This document shows, one piece after another, positions 1-9,014 of a stretch of DNA of 58,831 bases; position 1 is the stretch's first letter, and the number at the start of each line of letters is the position of its first letter. This DNA is from an uncultured Paracoccaceae bacterium. GTDB taxonomy: Bacteria; Pseudomonadota; Alphaproteobacteria; Rhodobacterales; Rhodobacteraceae. A model generated the notes under the pieces. The model saw nothing but the letters and a program-made list of their open reading frames with translations. It did not search any database and was not told where the DNA came from. The stretch covers positions 1 through 58,831 of the forward strand of contig CALAXT010000038.1 of the NCBI GenBank assembly GCA_937895435.1, given 5' to 3'. The translations under genes were made by a program, and so were the position numbers.

Positions 1-618
1 GCACCACAGATGGCTGCAGCGCCATCTGCCTTTGATGATATGGCTGCCAAAGCTGTTGCAGAACCTGTTGCAAGCGATTCTTGGGCGGATCAGATGGCCA
101 CCGACGGCAATGCGGGCCCATCCATCTTGGGCGATCCCCAAAAAACAGAAAACGCACAATCAACGCTGCGCGCTGATGTGCAGCGGGCGGAATTGGCGCG
201 CGCGGCGGGCCAACAGATGGCCTATGCAATTTCGCAGCATAAAGATGGCCAAATTGAACTGACCCTGTCGCCCGAGGAACTTGGGCGCGTTCGCATGACA
301 TTGGTTCCGAGTGTTGAGGGTATGATGGTGAACATTCAAGCAGATCGTGATGAAACGCTTGAGATGCTGCGCCGCCATATCGAAAGCTTGGCATCTGAAT
401 TTCGGGATATGGGCTACAGCGATGTCTCTTTTGCCTTTGGCCAGCAGATGGGGCAAGGCCACACTGGGGCGCAAGCTGACCACTATTCTGAGGCGATGGG
501 TCAAGCAGACGGGGGGGGAATTCCTGGCCGTAGCCTTGCCCAAAATTTGGCAGGCCAAGGGCTTGTGGCGCAGGCTGGCGCGCGTTTGACCGTCGCGGGT
601 CTTGATTTAAGAGTGTGA
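1..618 (+). CDS. fliK: Flagellar hook-length control protein FliK, C-terminal part
   Basis: Partial gene: the frame is open to the left window edge, so the true start lies outside. FliK is the secreted molecular ruler that measures hook length and makes the flagellar export gate switch from hook to filament substrates. The visible 205 residues contain the conserved FliK C-terminal (Flg_hook) domain: LTLSPEELGRVRM, then a stretch with the NIQADRDETLEMLRRH pattern and a Gln/Gly-rich tail. The upstream Ala/Ser/Asp-rich, low-complexity part is typical of the variable FliK ruler region. Codons overlap the next gene region by only a few bases, and flgD follows directly, the usual order in a hook operon. 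A G8 tract lies at 511-518 inside the frame. The family call is firm from the C-terminal domain and the flgD neighbour. Confidence 0.88.
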   Translation, partial: APQMAAAPSAFDDMAAKAVAEPVASDSWADQMATDGNAGPSILGDPQKTENAQSTLRADVQRAELARAAGQQMAYAISQHKDGQIELTLSPEELGRVRMTLVPSVEGMMVNIQADRDETLEMLRRHIESLASEFRDMGYSDVSFAFGQQMGQGHTGAQADHYSEAMGQADGGGIPGRSLAQNLAGQGLVAQAGARLTVAGLDLRV

Positions 619-629
619 GGGGAACTGGA

Positions 630-1298
630 ATGGATGTCACTGCAACGCAGCCCTTGCAAGGGAATGCTGCGGCCTCGACAAATTCGGCGTCAAACGCGGT
701 TATTAGCTCAGATTTTGAAACATTTCTGAAGATGCTGACAACCCAGATGCAAAACCAAGATCCTTTAAACCCAATTGAATCGTCTGATTATGCGGTGCAG
801 TTGGCGACGTTTTCAGGTGTTGAGCAGCAGGTTCGCACCAACCAGCTTTTGGCTGATCTGGCCAATCAGATGGGGTCAAGCGGGTTGTCGCAGTTGGCCG
901 GTTGGATCGGAATGGAGGCACGCGCGCCGGTTTCGGCCCAGTTTAATGGCAGCGCCCTTACGGTTTGGCCAAAACATGACAGCACGGCTGACAGGGCCGA
1001 ATTGGTGGTGCGTGATTCTGTTGGTGCCGAAGTGGCGCGCCAGCCATTGGCACTTGGCACGGAAAGCCTAAGCTGGGATGGCAAGGGCGCGGATGGCGCA
1101 ATACTGCCCGCAGGACGCTATCGGTTTGAGGTTCAGAGCTTCCGTGATGATGCCGTGCTAGATACGATCCCCGCCGAGGTCTACGTGCCCGTGATCGAGG
1201 CACGCATAGAGGATGGCCGCAGCGTATTGGTGGTGCAGGGCGATCAGGTGATTGGCACCGATGAAATTTCCGCGTTGCGCGACCCAGCGGCAGGTTAG
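630..1298 (+). CDS. flgD: Flagellar hook assembly scaffold FlgD
   Basis: FlgD caps the growing flagellar hook outside the cell and promotes addition of hook protein subunits. The N-terminal region has the FlgD signature FLKMLTTQMQNQDPLNP followed by a FSGVEQQV motif; the C-terminal half is the beta-rich FlgD Tudor/Ig-like part (SWDGKGADGAILPAGRYRF). Length of 222 residues is normal. The start chosen is ATG 630, with a GAGGGGAA-like ribosome site just upstream; a GTG at 615 would overlap fliK by one codon but lacks a site. Probably co-transcribed with fliK. The gene converges on ubiB with a 53-base gap, so the flagellar block ends here in this window. Confidence 0.93.
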   Translation: MDVTATQPLQGNAAASTNSASNAVISSDFETFLKMLTTQMQNQDPLNPIESSDYAVQLATFSGVEQQVRTNQLLADLANQMGSSGLSQLAGWIGMEARAPVSAQFNGSALTVWPKHDSTADRAELVVRDSVGAEVARQPLALGTESLSWDGKGADGAILPAGRYRFEVQSFRDDAVLDTIPAEVYVPVIEARIEDGRSVLVVQGDQVIGTDEISALRDPAAG

Positions 1299-1351
1299 CC
1301 GCAGCCCGGCGCCGGCCGTTTGGTGAGTATGCGTGGATAAAACGTGCAGCC

Positions 1352-2896
1352 CTAAAAATAGGTTTGCGTCAGCCAAACCCCGCCCAAAGCCAGTGCGCCC
1401 CCCAGCCCTACCAGCCCGACCGTTTGTGCGGCCCGCATCAGGGTATTTTGTGGTGCTGGTGATGATACACCATCGGTGCGTCCAATAAGCTGCGCCTCAA
1501 CCAAGGCGGGCAGTTTGGGCCCAAACCGTGCCAAAACACGGGCCGTTTTTGCCAGATCGCGCAGCAGTGCTTTGGGGCCAACGTTTTGCTTGATGTATTC
1601 CTCGACCACTGGTTGGGCGACCTGCCAAATGTTGATCGATGGGTTTAATGACCGTGCCACGCCTTCAACCACCACCATGGTCCGTTGCAGCAAAATCAGC
1701 TCGGTCCGTGTTTCCATGCCAAAGCGTTCGGTTACTTCGAACAGATAGGCCAACAGCCGCGCCATTGAAATGCGTGTGGCATCCATGCCAAAGATCGGCT
1801 CACCCACAGCACGCAGCGCGCGGGCAAACTCATCAATGTCGCGATCTGCAGGCACATAGCCCGCTTCAAAATGCACCTCGGCCACACGTCGATAATCTTT
1901 GCGAATAAAGCCAAACAGAATTTCAGCGTAAACGCGTCGGGTGTATTCATCAATCCGGCCCATGATGCCGAAATCGAGCGCAATGATATCACCATTGGCG
2001 GCAACTTTTAGGTTGCCTTGATGCATGTCGCCATGGAAAAAACCATCGCGCAATGCGTGCCGCAAAAAAAGCTGCAACACGCGTTCGCCAAGTGCGGCGC
2101 GGTCATGGCCTGCGGCATCAAGTGCTGCATTGTCACCCAAGGGCAAGCCTTCGGCCCAGCCCAGGGTCATCACGCGGCGCCCTGACAAATCCCATTGGGC
2201 CATAGGCACCTGAAAGCAGGGATCATCTGTGGTATTTGCTGCAAATTCAGCCGCAGATGAAGCCTCAAGCCGCAGATCCAGTTCCCCCAAAACCACGCTT
2301 TCAAAATGACGGATCACATCTGTAGGGCGCAGTCGCCGGGCGCCGGGCAACAGCAACTCGATGATATGTGCTGCCAAATAAAACGCATCGATATCTTTAC
2401 GAAATGCCCGCGAGATACCAGGCCGCAGCACTTTTACCGCCACCATCTTTCCGCTGTCGGCCAGATGTGCCCTGTGCACCTGCGCGATGGATGCTGCGGC
2501 TATTGGCTCGGAAAAGCTGCTGAAAATCGCATTGAGCGGCATCGCAAGTTCCGCTTCTACAATGGAAATTGCGGTGTCGCGTGAAAACGGTGGCAGCTTA
2601 TCTTGCAGATAGCGCAGCTGTTCGGCCATCGTATCGCCCACCACATCGGGGCGGGTCGAAAGAATCTGGCCAAATTTTATATAAGCTGGTCCAAGCGCTG
2701 TCAGCGCACGTGTGGCGGGCGGCAGATTGGGGTCGCCGCGCAGGCCCAGCCATTTGAACGGCCAACCCAATATCCGAGCCACCAGCCGCAGCGCTGGTGG
2801 TGCATTGAAAGCTTGCAACACCACACTCATCGCGCCCGAACGTTCAAGCGTGGCGCCGGTGCGGATCAGCCGCCAGATATTATGGGGGCCGCGCAC
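1352..2896 (-). CDS. ubiB: UbiB, ABC1/ADCK-type atypical kinase for ubiquinone synthesis
   Basis: UbiB is a membrane-associated atypical kinase-like ATPase needed for ubiquinone biosynthesis, probably by moving or extracting lipid intermediates. The 514-residue protein shows the family's KxGQ motif (YIKFGQILSTRPDVVG), an ATP-site lysine in VAVKVLRPG, the catalytic-loop-like GFFHGDMHQGN and the metal-binding ALDFGIMG. A hydrophobic segment at the C-terminus (GLVGLGGALALGGVWL) is a likely membrane anchor. The start is GTG at 2896, the base immediately after the ubiE stop codon (TAG then GTG), so translation is almost certainly coupled to ubiE. In many relatives coaBC follows ubiB; here the operon ends and converges on flgD. 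Confidence 0.95.
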   Translation of the reverse strand: MRGPHNIWRLIRTGATLERSGAMSVVLQAFNAPPALRLVARILGWPFKWLGLRGDPNLPPATRALTALGPAYIKFGQILSTRPDVVGDTMAEQLRYLQDKLPPFSRDTAISIVEAELAMPLNAIFSSFSEPIAAASIAQVHRAHLADSGKMVAVKVLRPGISRAFRKDIDAFYLAAHIIELLLPGARRLRPTDVIRHFESVVLGELDLRLEASSAAEFAANTTDDPCFQVPMAQWDLSGRRVMTLGWAEGLPLGDNAALDAAGHDRAALGERVLQLFLRHALRDGFFHGDMHQGNLKVAANGDIIALDFGIMGRIDEYTRRVYAEILFGFIRKDYRRVAEVHFEAGYVPADRDIDEFARALRAVGEPIFGMDATRISMARLLAYLFEVTERFGMETRTELILLQRTMVVVEGVARSLNPSINIWQVAQPVVEEYIKQNVGPKALLRDLAKTARVLARFGPKLPALVEAQLIGRTDGVSSPAPQNTLMRAAQTVGLVGLGGALALGGVWLTQTYF

Positions 2897-3658
2897 CTAG
2901 ATTTTCCATCCTGAATGCAGAGCGGCCACGCCCATTGTCATATTGCGATATTTGGCTTGGCCAAACCCAGCATCGACGATCATCTGTAAGAACCTATCTT
3001 GATCAGGAAAGCGGCGGATCGATTCGACCAGATATTGATAGCTGTCACGATCACCTGCCACGATCTGCCCCATCACTGGGATCACATTGAACGAATAGCG
3101 GTCATAGGCCCATTGCAGCGCCGGATTTGGCAGCTGGCTAAATTCAAGCACCATCAAACGCCCGCCAGGGCGTAGCACGCGATAGGCCTCGGCTAAGGCG
3201 TCAGGGATGCGGGTAACGTTTCGGATGCCGAAGCTGATTGTGTAAACGTCGAATGAATTATCAGCAAAGGGCAGTGCCATCGCATCGCCCACCACCCATT
3301 CCAAACGGTTTGCCATGCTTTCGGCCTCGGCCCGTTGGGCCCCAGCTTGCAGCATGGATTCTGTCAGATCACACACAACGGCGCTTGCGCCCGGCGCCCG
3401 GTTTAAAAATCGAAACGCCACATCACCTGTGCCACCTGCCACATCCAGCAGCCGTTGATCGGGGCGCGGGGCCAGCCAATCCATCATCGCATCTTTCCAG
3501 ATCCGGTGAATGCCGACAGACATCAAATCATTCATTACGTCATATTTTGACGCCACGCGGGTGAATACCCCATGGACCATTCCGGCCTTGGCCGTTTCAT
3601 CTACGGTTTGAAACCCGAAATGTGTTGTGGCCGTGGTTGGGCCGTCATGTTCTGTCAT
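2897..3658 (-). CDS. ubiE: UbiE/COQ5 C-methyltransferase
   Basis: SAM-dependent C-methyltransferase that methylates 2-polyprenyl-6-methoxy-1,4-benzoquinol (and demethylmenaquinol where present) in ubiquinone synthesis. The 253-residue sequence has the UbiE signature [17 protein letters not shown], the SAM-binding glycine loop [15 protein letters not shown], and the second signature [18 protein letters not shown] start at 3658. It is the first gene of a ubiE-ubiB pair with zero spacing and is divergent from mutM across an 88-base gap that must hold both promoters. This arrangement (mutM divergent from ubiE-ubiB) is common in alphaproteobacteria. Confidence 0.97.
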   Translation of the reverse strand: MTEHDGPTTATTHFGFQTVDETAKAGMVHGVFTRVASKYDVMNDLMSVGIHRIWKDAMMDWLAPRPDQRLLDVAGGTGDVAFRFLNRAPGASAVVCDLTESMLQAGAQRAEAESMANRLEWVVGDAMALPFADNSFDVYTISFGIRNVTRIPDALAEAYRVLRPGGRLMVLEFSQLPNPALQWAYDRYSFNVIPVMGQIVAGDRDSYQYLVESIRRFPDQDRFLQMIVDAGFGQAKYRNMTMGVAALHSGWKI

Positions 3659-3746
3659 ATCTGCATTGCCGTTCGCTGTTCATCTATGTCTTATAGTCTG
3701 CCTGAGGCGTGATACAATGCGCCGCAGCCCCAGCGAGGACGTGATC

Positions 3747-4649
3747 ATGCCTGAATTGCCCGAGGTTGAGACTGTGCGGCGTGGTCTGTTGCCTGTTATG
3801 GCCGGGCGTACGATCACGCATGCTGCCGTCAATCGCCCGGATTTGCGCTGGCCGCTGCCCTCAGACATGGCGGTGCGGCTGACGGGCCAACCCGTGATAG
3901 CCCTGCGGCGGCGATCAAAATATATTTTGGCAGATCTGGGGTCGGGTGAGACGCTGATCGTGCATTTGGGTATGTCCGGGCGCATGCTGATTTCGGATCC
4001 GGGTTCGGATCTGGGGGCTGGTCTGATGCCGGGCAAGGAGGCGGGGATATTTTACCATGACCATCCTGCCCCGCAAAAACATGACCATGTGGTGCTGACG
4101 ATGGAGGGGGGTGCCCGCATCACCTTTAATGATGCGCGGCGGTTTGGTGCGATGGACCTGTGCGCAACCAATTTGCTCGGCGCACATAAAATGCTTGTTA
4201 ATCTGGGCCCAGAGCCGTTGGGAAATGCATTTGATGAACCCTATTTGGCGGCGCGTTTGGCTGGGCGGATGACCCCGATCAAATCGGCACTGCTTGACCA
4301 GGGAATCATCGCGGGCCTTGGCAATATTTATGTGTGCGAGGCGCTGCATCGTGCTGGAATCTCGCCGCTGCGCCTGGCGGGAAGTTTGCGCCCAAAGGAG
4401 GTGGCTACTTTGGTGCCTGTGATCCGAACAGTGCTGGATGAGGCCATCGCAGCAGGGGGTTCATCGCTGCGCGACTACCGACAGGCTAATGGCGCGCTGG
4501 GCTATTTTCAGCATGGATTCCAAGCCTATGACCGGGCAGGCCAGCCCTGTCTGCGGCCGGGGTGCGGTGGTGAAATTGTGCGGGTGGTGCAGGCGGGGCG
4601 GTCATCATTCTTTTGTCCCAGCTGCCAAGTTGGCCCAGAGCTGGGCTAA
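3747..4649 (+). CDS. mutM: Formamidopyrimidine-DNA glycosylase (Fpg/MutM)
   Basis: Bifunctional base-excision repair enzyme that removes 8-oxoguanine and formamidopyrimidines and cuts the abasic strand. The start is fixed by biology: after Met removal the protein must begin PELPEVE, with Pro as the catalytic nucleophile and the next Glu as acid, which sets ATG 3747 and not the longer upstream frame (open from 3627). Lys58 in RRRSKYIL matches the conserved catalytic lysine. The C-terminus carries the zinc finger: CLRPGC then FFCPSC. The helix-2-turn-helix [19 protein letters not shown] is present. Length 300 residues. It precedes an enoyl-CoA hydratase by 63 bases; both may share a transcript. 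Confidence 0.97.
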   Translation: MPELPEVETVRRGLLPVMAGRTITHAAVNRPDLRWPLPSDMAVRLTGQPVIALRRRSKYILADLGSGETLIVHLGMSGRMLISDPGSDLGAGLMPGKEAGIFYHDHPAPQKHDHVVLTMEGGARITFNDARRFGAMDLCATNLLGAHKMLVNLGPEPLGNAFDEPYLAARLAGRMTPIKSALLDQGIIAGLGNIYVCEALHRAGISPLRLAGSLRPKEVATLVPVIRTVLDEAIAAGGSSLRDYRQANGALGYFQHGFQAYDRAGQPCLRPGCGGEIVRVVQAGRSSFFCPSCQVGPELG

Positions 4650-4712
4650 AGCCGTTCTCAATCCGGGCATTCGGTGCTATCAGGCGCTGTTCCTTGCGAA
4701 AGAAATCCCCAG

Positions 4713-5489
4713 ATGGCCTATGAGACAATTATTGTGGATATTGCAGATTATGTCTGCACAATCCGGTTGAACCGCCCAGATGCGCTGAATGCCATTAACA
4801 GCCGTATGTTGGGCGAATTGGCCACAGCTTTGCGCTTGGCTGATTGTGATAAATCGGTCCGCTGTGTGATTTTGACCGGATCGGAAAAGGCCTTTGCGGC
4901 CGGCGCAGATGTGCGTGAGATGGCTGATAAAAACTTTGTCGATGCGTTCTGCAGTGATCTTTACACCGCTGACAGCGATTCGATTTTGCGCGTGCGCAAA
5001 CCCATCATTGCGGCCGTTTCGGGCTATGCGTTGGGGGGGGGCTGCGAATTGGCGATGATGTGCGATTTTATCATTGCGGCCGATACAGCAAAATTTGGTC
5101 AGCCGGAAATCAATCTGGGAATCATGGCCGGAATTGGTGGCACCCAGCGGCTGACGCGGTTGGTGGGGCGGTCAAAATCGATGGATATGCATCTTACTGG
5201 CCGGTTCATGGATGCGGCTGAAGCAGAGCGCTCGGGGCTGGTAAGTCGTGTGGTGCCTGCAAAAAAGCTGATGGAAGAGGCAATGGGGGCTGCCCAGAAA
5301 ATCGTGCAGAAGTCTGCTGTGGCGGTGATGGCGGTAAAAGAATCGGTCAACCGTGCCGAAGAAACCAGCCTGCGCGAAGGTCTTTTGTTCGAACGTCGGC
5401 TGTTTCACGCCCTTTTTGCCACGGAAGACCAACATGAGGGCATGAGTGCCTTTTTAGAAAAACGCGAAGCCCAATTTCGCGATCGCTAG
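4713..5489 (+). CDS. Enoyl-CoA hydratase (crotonase)
   Basis: Crotonase-fold enzyme that hydrates 2-enoyl-CoA in fatty-acid or phenylacetyl-CoA catabolism. From ATG 4713 the protein has 258 residues, the length of short-chain hydratases. The two catalytic glutamates are in place: Glu112 in [14 protein letters not shown] and Glu132 in [12 protein letters not shown]; the oxyanion-hole loop [11 protein letters not shown] is intact. Start MAYETI is preferred to an in-frame upstream start at 4674 because family members begin with this Y-E-x-I strand. The codons for the catalytic GGG-C-E loop form a G9 run (5033-5041), a slippage-prone place. Placement between mutM and rpsT is usual for Rhodobacterales. 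Physiological substrate cannot be told from sequence. Confidence 0.93.
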   Translation: MAYETIIVDIADYVCTIRLNRPDALNAINSRMLGELATALRLADCDKSVRCVILTGSEKAFAAGADVREMADKNFVDAFCSDLYTADSDSILRVRKPIIAAVSGYALGGGCELAMMCDFIIAADTAKFGQPEINLGIMAGIGGTQRLTRLVGRSKSMDMHLTGRFMDAAEAERSGLVSRVVPAKKLMEEAMGAAQKIVQKSAVAVMAVKESVNRAEETSLREGLLFERRLFHALFATEDQHEGMSAFLEKREAQFRDR

Positions 5490-5531
5490 GCCAGACCATC
5501 CGCGCGGCTGCACTTTATTCGGGAAACCCCG

Positions 5532-5560
5532 TTGACTTGTCGCCCCCACGGGACTAGAGG
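5532..5560 (+). promoter_or_regulatory. Predicted sigma-70 promoter of rpsT
   Basis: TTGACT (5532-5537), a 17-base spacer and TAGAGG (5555-5560), about 40 bases before the rpsT start. The -35 matches five of six consensus bases; the -10 is weaker, as is common for ribosomal genes in this group. Predicted only. Confidence 0.55.
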
Positions 5561-5601
5561 AACGGCTTGAAATTCAACGAACTGACATCGGAAGCATATA
5601 A

Positions 5602-5877
5602 ATGGCAAATTCGCCCCAGTCCAAGAAGCGCGCCCGTCAGAGCGAAACTCGTTTTGACGTGAACAAAGCGCGCCGCTCGCGCATCCGCACCTTCCTGCGC
5701 AAGGTCGAAGAAGCGCTGGCCTCTGGCAACCAGGAAACCGCCGCCGAGGCGCTGCGTTTGGCCCAGCCAGAACTGGCGCGCGGTGTGACTAAAGGTGTGC
5801 TGCACAAAAACACGGTTGCACGGAAAATGTCGCGGCTCTCATCGCGCGTTAAGTCACTTTCTGCTGTGGCTGCGTAA
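5602..5877 (+). CDS. rpsT: 30S ribosomal protein S20
   Basis: Primary-binding protein of the small ribosomal subunit that contacts 16S rRNA helices in the body. The 91-residue, Lys/Arg/Ala-rich helical sequence begins [15 protein letters not shown] and contains [11 protein letters not shown] and [20 protein letters not shown], diagnostic of S20. A GGAAG ribosome site lies 7 bases before ATG 5602. It has its own promoter and a rho-independent terminator, so it is probably monocistronic. Its place directly before dnaA is conserved in alphaproteobacteria such as Caulobacter. Confidence 0.98.
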   Translation: MANSPQSKKRARQSETRFDVNKARRSRIRTFLRKVEEALASGNQETAAEALRLAQPELARGVTKGVLHKNTVARKMSRLSSRVKSLSAVAA

Positions 5878-5910
5878 GCGTTAAGTATCTGAAAAATAAT
5901 ATGGATTTGG

Positions 5911-5937
5911 CGCCCCTTGGGGCGTCTTTTCTTTTTT
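5911..5937 (+). terminator. Rho-independent terminator after rpsT
   Basis: CGCCCC (5911-5916) pairs with GGGGCG (5919-5924), followed by a T-rich tract TCTTTTCTTTTTT. It sits 33 bases after the rpsT stop and should separate rpsT from dnaA transcription. Confidence 0.88.
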
Positions 5938-6405
5938 GTGGCCAAGAATCGGTGCAGCCAAAATATCGTGACGGATTCGTGCCGTAAAACTCCGAGTCAA
6001 CAGAGAAGATTTCTTGCAGATTGTTTCGATTGCTTGCTAGGATCAGCGTGCGATTCCAACCGCCTTGGGGGGACATGGCAACCCATCATTCTTGTTTTCA
6101 AAATCCGGAGCTGCCCTGGATCAGTCATGGAAACAGGAAAGACAGGGGGCACAGGGGCTCGGTCTGCCACCGATTCTCTTTCACTGGTGTTTTGCGTGGC
6201 CCCTAGGGCTGCAATAAGTGCAGGCGACATGTCCAATTGATTGATATCCTGACCAGCGGGCCTGCCGCTGGGTCTCTTGCTTTTTTAGGCAGGTTGCTTT
6301 GTGCAGCCGTCAGGAAATTTCCAAGGTGTGCGGTGGTCGCACCCGGCTCTGTTATTAAGACGCCGGTCAGACGTGACCAACAACATGCGGAAAGCGGAAT
6401 TCAGG
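5938..6405 (+). promoter_or_regulatory. Non-coding dnaA upstream region with clustered GANTC sites
   Basis: A 468-base stretch with no credible gene. It contains five GANTC sites, the CcrM methylation sequence, at 5946, 5974, 5994, 6052 and 6172. A possible promoter is TTGCAG (6014-6019), 18 bases, TAGGAT (6038-6043), which would give a leader of about 360 bases. Near 6253-6293 two hairpins compete: CCAGCGG (6253-6259) with CCGCTGG (6265-6271), and CCTGCC (6261-6266) with GGCAGG (6288-6293); a T6 run lies at 6281-6286. I see no copy of the DnaA box TTATNCACA on either strand, so there is no support for the replication origin here. Some short frames run through the region but lack ribosome sites or family resemblance. 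Confidence 0.6.
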
Positions 6406-7767
6406 ATGGCGACGGAAATTTGGGGCCAAGTGCGTGGAGAGCTGCTTGAAACGCTTGGCAAAAATACCTTTGTCACTTGGATTGAACCGCTTGCGCTCAG
6501 CAGTCTGCAAGACGGCGTGGCCAGCTTTGACGCGCCGACGACATTTCTTGGCAATTGGGTTGCACGCAATTATTCTGATCAGATCCGCCGTATTTTGGGC
6601 AAAGCCGGTGCGAGTGTTGATCGGTTAGAGTTTTCGGTGCCGCGCTCGGCTCCACGGCCCGCAGCCCGCACCCCACAGCCTGAAACGCGCGCAGCCCCAC
6701 CACCCCGCCCCAGTGATGAGCCCGATTTGCCGGGCGCGCCGATTGATCAGCGCTTTACCTTTGATACCTTTGTGGTCGGCAAGCCGAATGAACTGGCCCA
6801 TGCCGCTGCGCGCCGTGTGGCCGAGGGTGGCCCCACCAGTTTCAACCCACTGTTTCTTTACGGTGGCGTCGGTTTGGGTAAGACGCATTTGATGCATGCA
6901 ATCGCGTGGGAGCTACACCAGCGTCAGCCACAGATGCGGGTGCTTTACCTGTCGGCTGAACAGTTCATGTATCGGTTCGTGCAAGCGCTGCGCGAGCGCC
7001 AGATCATGGACTTTAAGGAACTGTTTCGGTCGGTTGATGTGTTGATGGTAGATGATGTGCAATTCATCGCCGGGAAAGACAGCACACAAGAAGAATTCTT
7101 TCACACGTTCAACGCCTTGGTCGATCAAAACAAGCAAATTGTTATTTCCGCAGACCGTGCGCCGGGCGAGATTAAGGATCTAGAAGATCGAATTAAATCG
7201 CGTCTGCAATGTGGTTTGGTGGTTGATTTGCACCCAACTGATTACGAATTGCGTTTGGGGATTTTGCAGCAAAAGGTGCAGTTTTACTCCAATCAATACA
7301 GTGGTTTGACCGTAGCTGACGGTGTGTTGTCGTTTCTGGCCCATCGCATCACCAGCAATGTGCGTGTGCTTGAGGGTGCGCTGACACGGCTGTTCGCGTT
7401 TGCCAGCTTGGTTGGGCGTGAAATCACGCTGGAACTGGCTCAAGATTGTCTGGCCGATATCCTGCGCACCTCAGACCGGCGCGCAACGGTTGAGGAAATT
7501 CAGCGCAAAGTGGCTGATCATTACAACGTGCGGCTTTCCGACATGATCGGGCCAAAACGTGCGCGCGCCATTGCCCGGCCACGCCAGATGGCGATGTATC
7601 TGTCAAAACAGCTAACATCACGTAGTCTGCCTGAGATTGGGCGGCGGTTCGGGGGACGCGACCACACGACCATCATGCACGGGGTGCGCGTGATTGAGGA
7701 TTTGCAGAAAACCGATCATCAGATCGCCGAAGATCTGCAAATGTTGCGTCGGCTCTTGGAAAGCTGA
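6406..7767 (+). CDS. dnaA: Chromosomal replication initiator DnaA
   Basis: ATP-dependent initiator that binds DnaA boxes, melts the origin and loads DnaB helicase. From ATG 6406 the protein is 453 residues. Domain I occupies about 1-75 (MATEIWGQVR...), followed by a Pro/Ala-rich linker (about 80-110), the AAA+ domain with Walker A GGVGLGKTH near 153-161 and Walker B VLMVDDVQF, and the C-terminal DNA-binding domain with the DnaA signature FGGRDHTTIMHGV. An alternative start at ATG 6385 adds seven residues; I prefer 6406 because relatives begin with a short M-x-x-x-W-G-Q and a GGAA lies 7 bases upstream. dnaN follows after 91 bases and recF after that. Confidence 0.97.
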   Translation: MATEIWGQVRGELLETLGKNTFVTWIEPLALSSLQDGVASFDAPTTFLGNWVARNYSDQIRRILGKAGASVDRLEFSVPRSAPRPAARTPQPETRAAPPPRPSDEPDLPGAPIDQRFTFDTFVVGKPNELAHAAARRVAEGGPTSFNPLFLYGGVGLGKTHLMHAIAWELHQRQPQMRVLYLSAEQFMYRFVQALRERQIMDFKELFRSVDVLMVDDVQFIAGKDSTQEEFFHTFNALVDQNKQIVISADRAPGEIKDLEDRIKSRLQCGLVVDLHPTDYELRLGILQQKVQFYSNQYSGLTVADGVLSFLAHRITSNVRVLEGALTRLFAFASLVGREITLELAQDCLADILRTSDRRATVEEIQRKVADHYNVRLSDMIGPKRARAIARPRQMAMYLSKQLTSRSLPEIGRRFGGRDHTTIMHGVRVIEDLQKTDHQIAEDLQMLRRLLES

Positions 7768-7858
7768 TCGTTTTTTTTGCAATAGTCTTGCCAAAGTATC
7801 GCGTTCGGCTAGGGTCGTTCTCCCGGATGATGCGCCAGACGAAAGAGGGATAAGTTTC

Positions 7859-8977
7859 ATGAAGATCAGCATTGAACGTGGCACGCTTCTCAAGGCCGTA
7901 GCTCAGGCGCAATCGGTTGTTGAGCGTCGCAATACGATCCCGATTCTGGCGAATGTGCTGATCGAGGCCGAGGGCGACAGTGTCAGCTTTCGCGCCACCG
8001 ATCTTGACATTGAGGTGGTTGACCGCGTCAGCGCCCATGTCGAACGCGCCGGTGCCACAACCGTTTCAGCCGTTATGCTGCATGAAATTGTGCGCAAACT
8101 GCCCGATGGTGGCTTGGTTCAGCTGATTGATGATGGCGTGTCAGGGCGGTTGAATGTTCAATGTGGGCGCTCCAGCTTTGCGCTGGCAACCTTGCCGCGC
8201 GAAGATTTTCCTGTGATGGCGAGTTCGGAATATGCGTCAAATTTTTCGGCGCCAGCGGGGGTTTTGCGGCGGCTGTTTGATAAATCGAAATTTGCCATTT
8301 CTACCGAAGAAACCCGGTACTATCTGAATGGCGTCTATATGCATGTGGCAACAGGCGAAGATGGCCCAGTGCTGCGCTGTGTGGCGACCGATGGTCACCG
8401 CTTGGCCCGGATTGATGCGCCGCTGCCCGACGGAGCGGCTGATATGCCGGGCGTGATCGTGCCACGCAAAACGGTTGGCGAATTGCGCAAGCTGCTGGAT
8501 GATGATTCGGCAACCATTGCCGTTTCCGTGTCTGAGACCAAGGTGCGCTTTGCGACGGCCGAAATCACCCTGATTTCCAAGGTTATTGATGGCACATTCC
8601 CAGATTACACACGCGTGATTCCGATGGGCAATTCCCGCCGGCTTGAGGTGGACGCTGCCGAATTTGCCAAAGCTGTTGACCGGGTCGCAACAATTTCATC
8701 GGAACGCTCGCGTGCGGTGAAGCTGGTGCTTGAGGAAGACCGGATGGTGCTGTCAGTAAATGCCCCCGAATCGGGTCATGCTGAAGAAGAGCTGGCGGTT
8801 GCTTATGGCGATGAGCATTTGGAAATTGGTTTTAACGCAAAATACCTGTTGGAAATTGCCAGCCAGGTTGACCGCGAAAATGCTGTTTTCATGTTTAACA
8901 CGTCTGCAGATCCCACCCTGATGCGTGAGGGCAATGACACCAGCGCGGTCTATGTTGTGATGCCAATGCGCGTGTGA
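7859..8977 (+). CDS. dnaN: DNA polymerase III beta sliding clamp
   Basis: Ring-shaped processivity factor that tethers DNA polymerase III to DNA and recruits many repair and initiation-control proteins. The 372-residue protein starts MKISIERGTLLKAVAQAQ, contains the typical ERRNTIPILANVL and RETRYYLNGVYMHV (with E-E before it) motifs and ends with the clamp C-terminus YVVMPMRV. ATG 7859 has a strong AGAGGGA ribosome site; the frame is open further upstream into dnaA, but that extension has no family counterpart. Part of the conserved dnaA-dnaN-recF-gyrB block. Confidence 0.98.
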   Translation: MKISIERGTLLKAVAQAQSVVERRNTIPILANVLIEAEGDSVSFRATDLDIEVVDRVSAHVERAGATTVSAVMLHEIVRKLPDGGLVQLIDDGVSGRLNVQCGRSSFALATLPREDFPVMASSEYASNFSAPAGVLRRLFDKSKFAISTEETRYYLNGVYMHVATGEDGPVLRCVATDGHRLARIDAPLPDGAADMPGVIVPRKTVGELRKLLDDDSATIAVSVSETKVRFATAEITLISKVIDGTFPDYTRVIPMGNSRRLEVDAAEFAKAVDRVATISSERSRAVKLVLEEDRMVLSVNAPESGHAEEELAVAYGDEHLEIGFNAKYLLEIASQVDRENAVFMFNTSADPTLMREGNDTSAVYVVMPMRV

Positions 8978-9014
8978 CGCGCCGATTTGGTTGCGCCCAG
9001 CAAGGCTGTGCCTG

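Noticed and set aside
5917-6240. Small protein of about 107 codons upstream of dnaA
   Set aside because: Starts within the rpsT terminator, no ribosome site, composition unlike a protein, and overlaps other equally open frames.
6232-6250. FNR-type site TTGAT-N4-ATCAA before dnaA
   Set aside because: Only TTGATTGATATC is present; the second half does not match.
5878-6405. Replication origin in front of dnaA
   Set aside because: No DnaA boxes or AT-rich unwinding repeats are visible; only the gene context suggested it.
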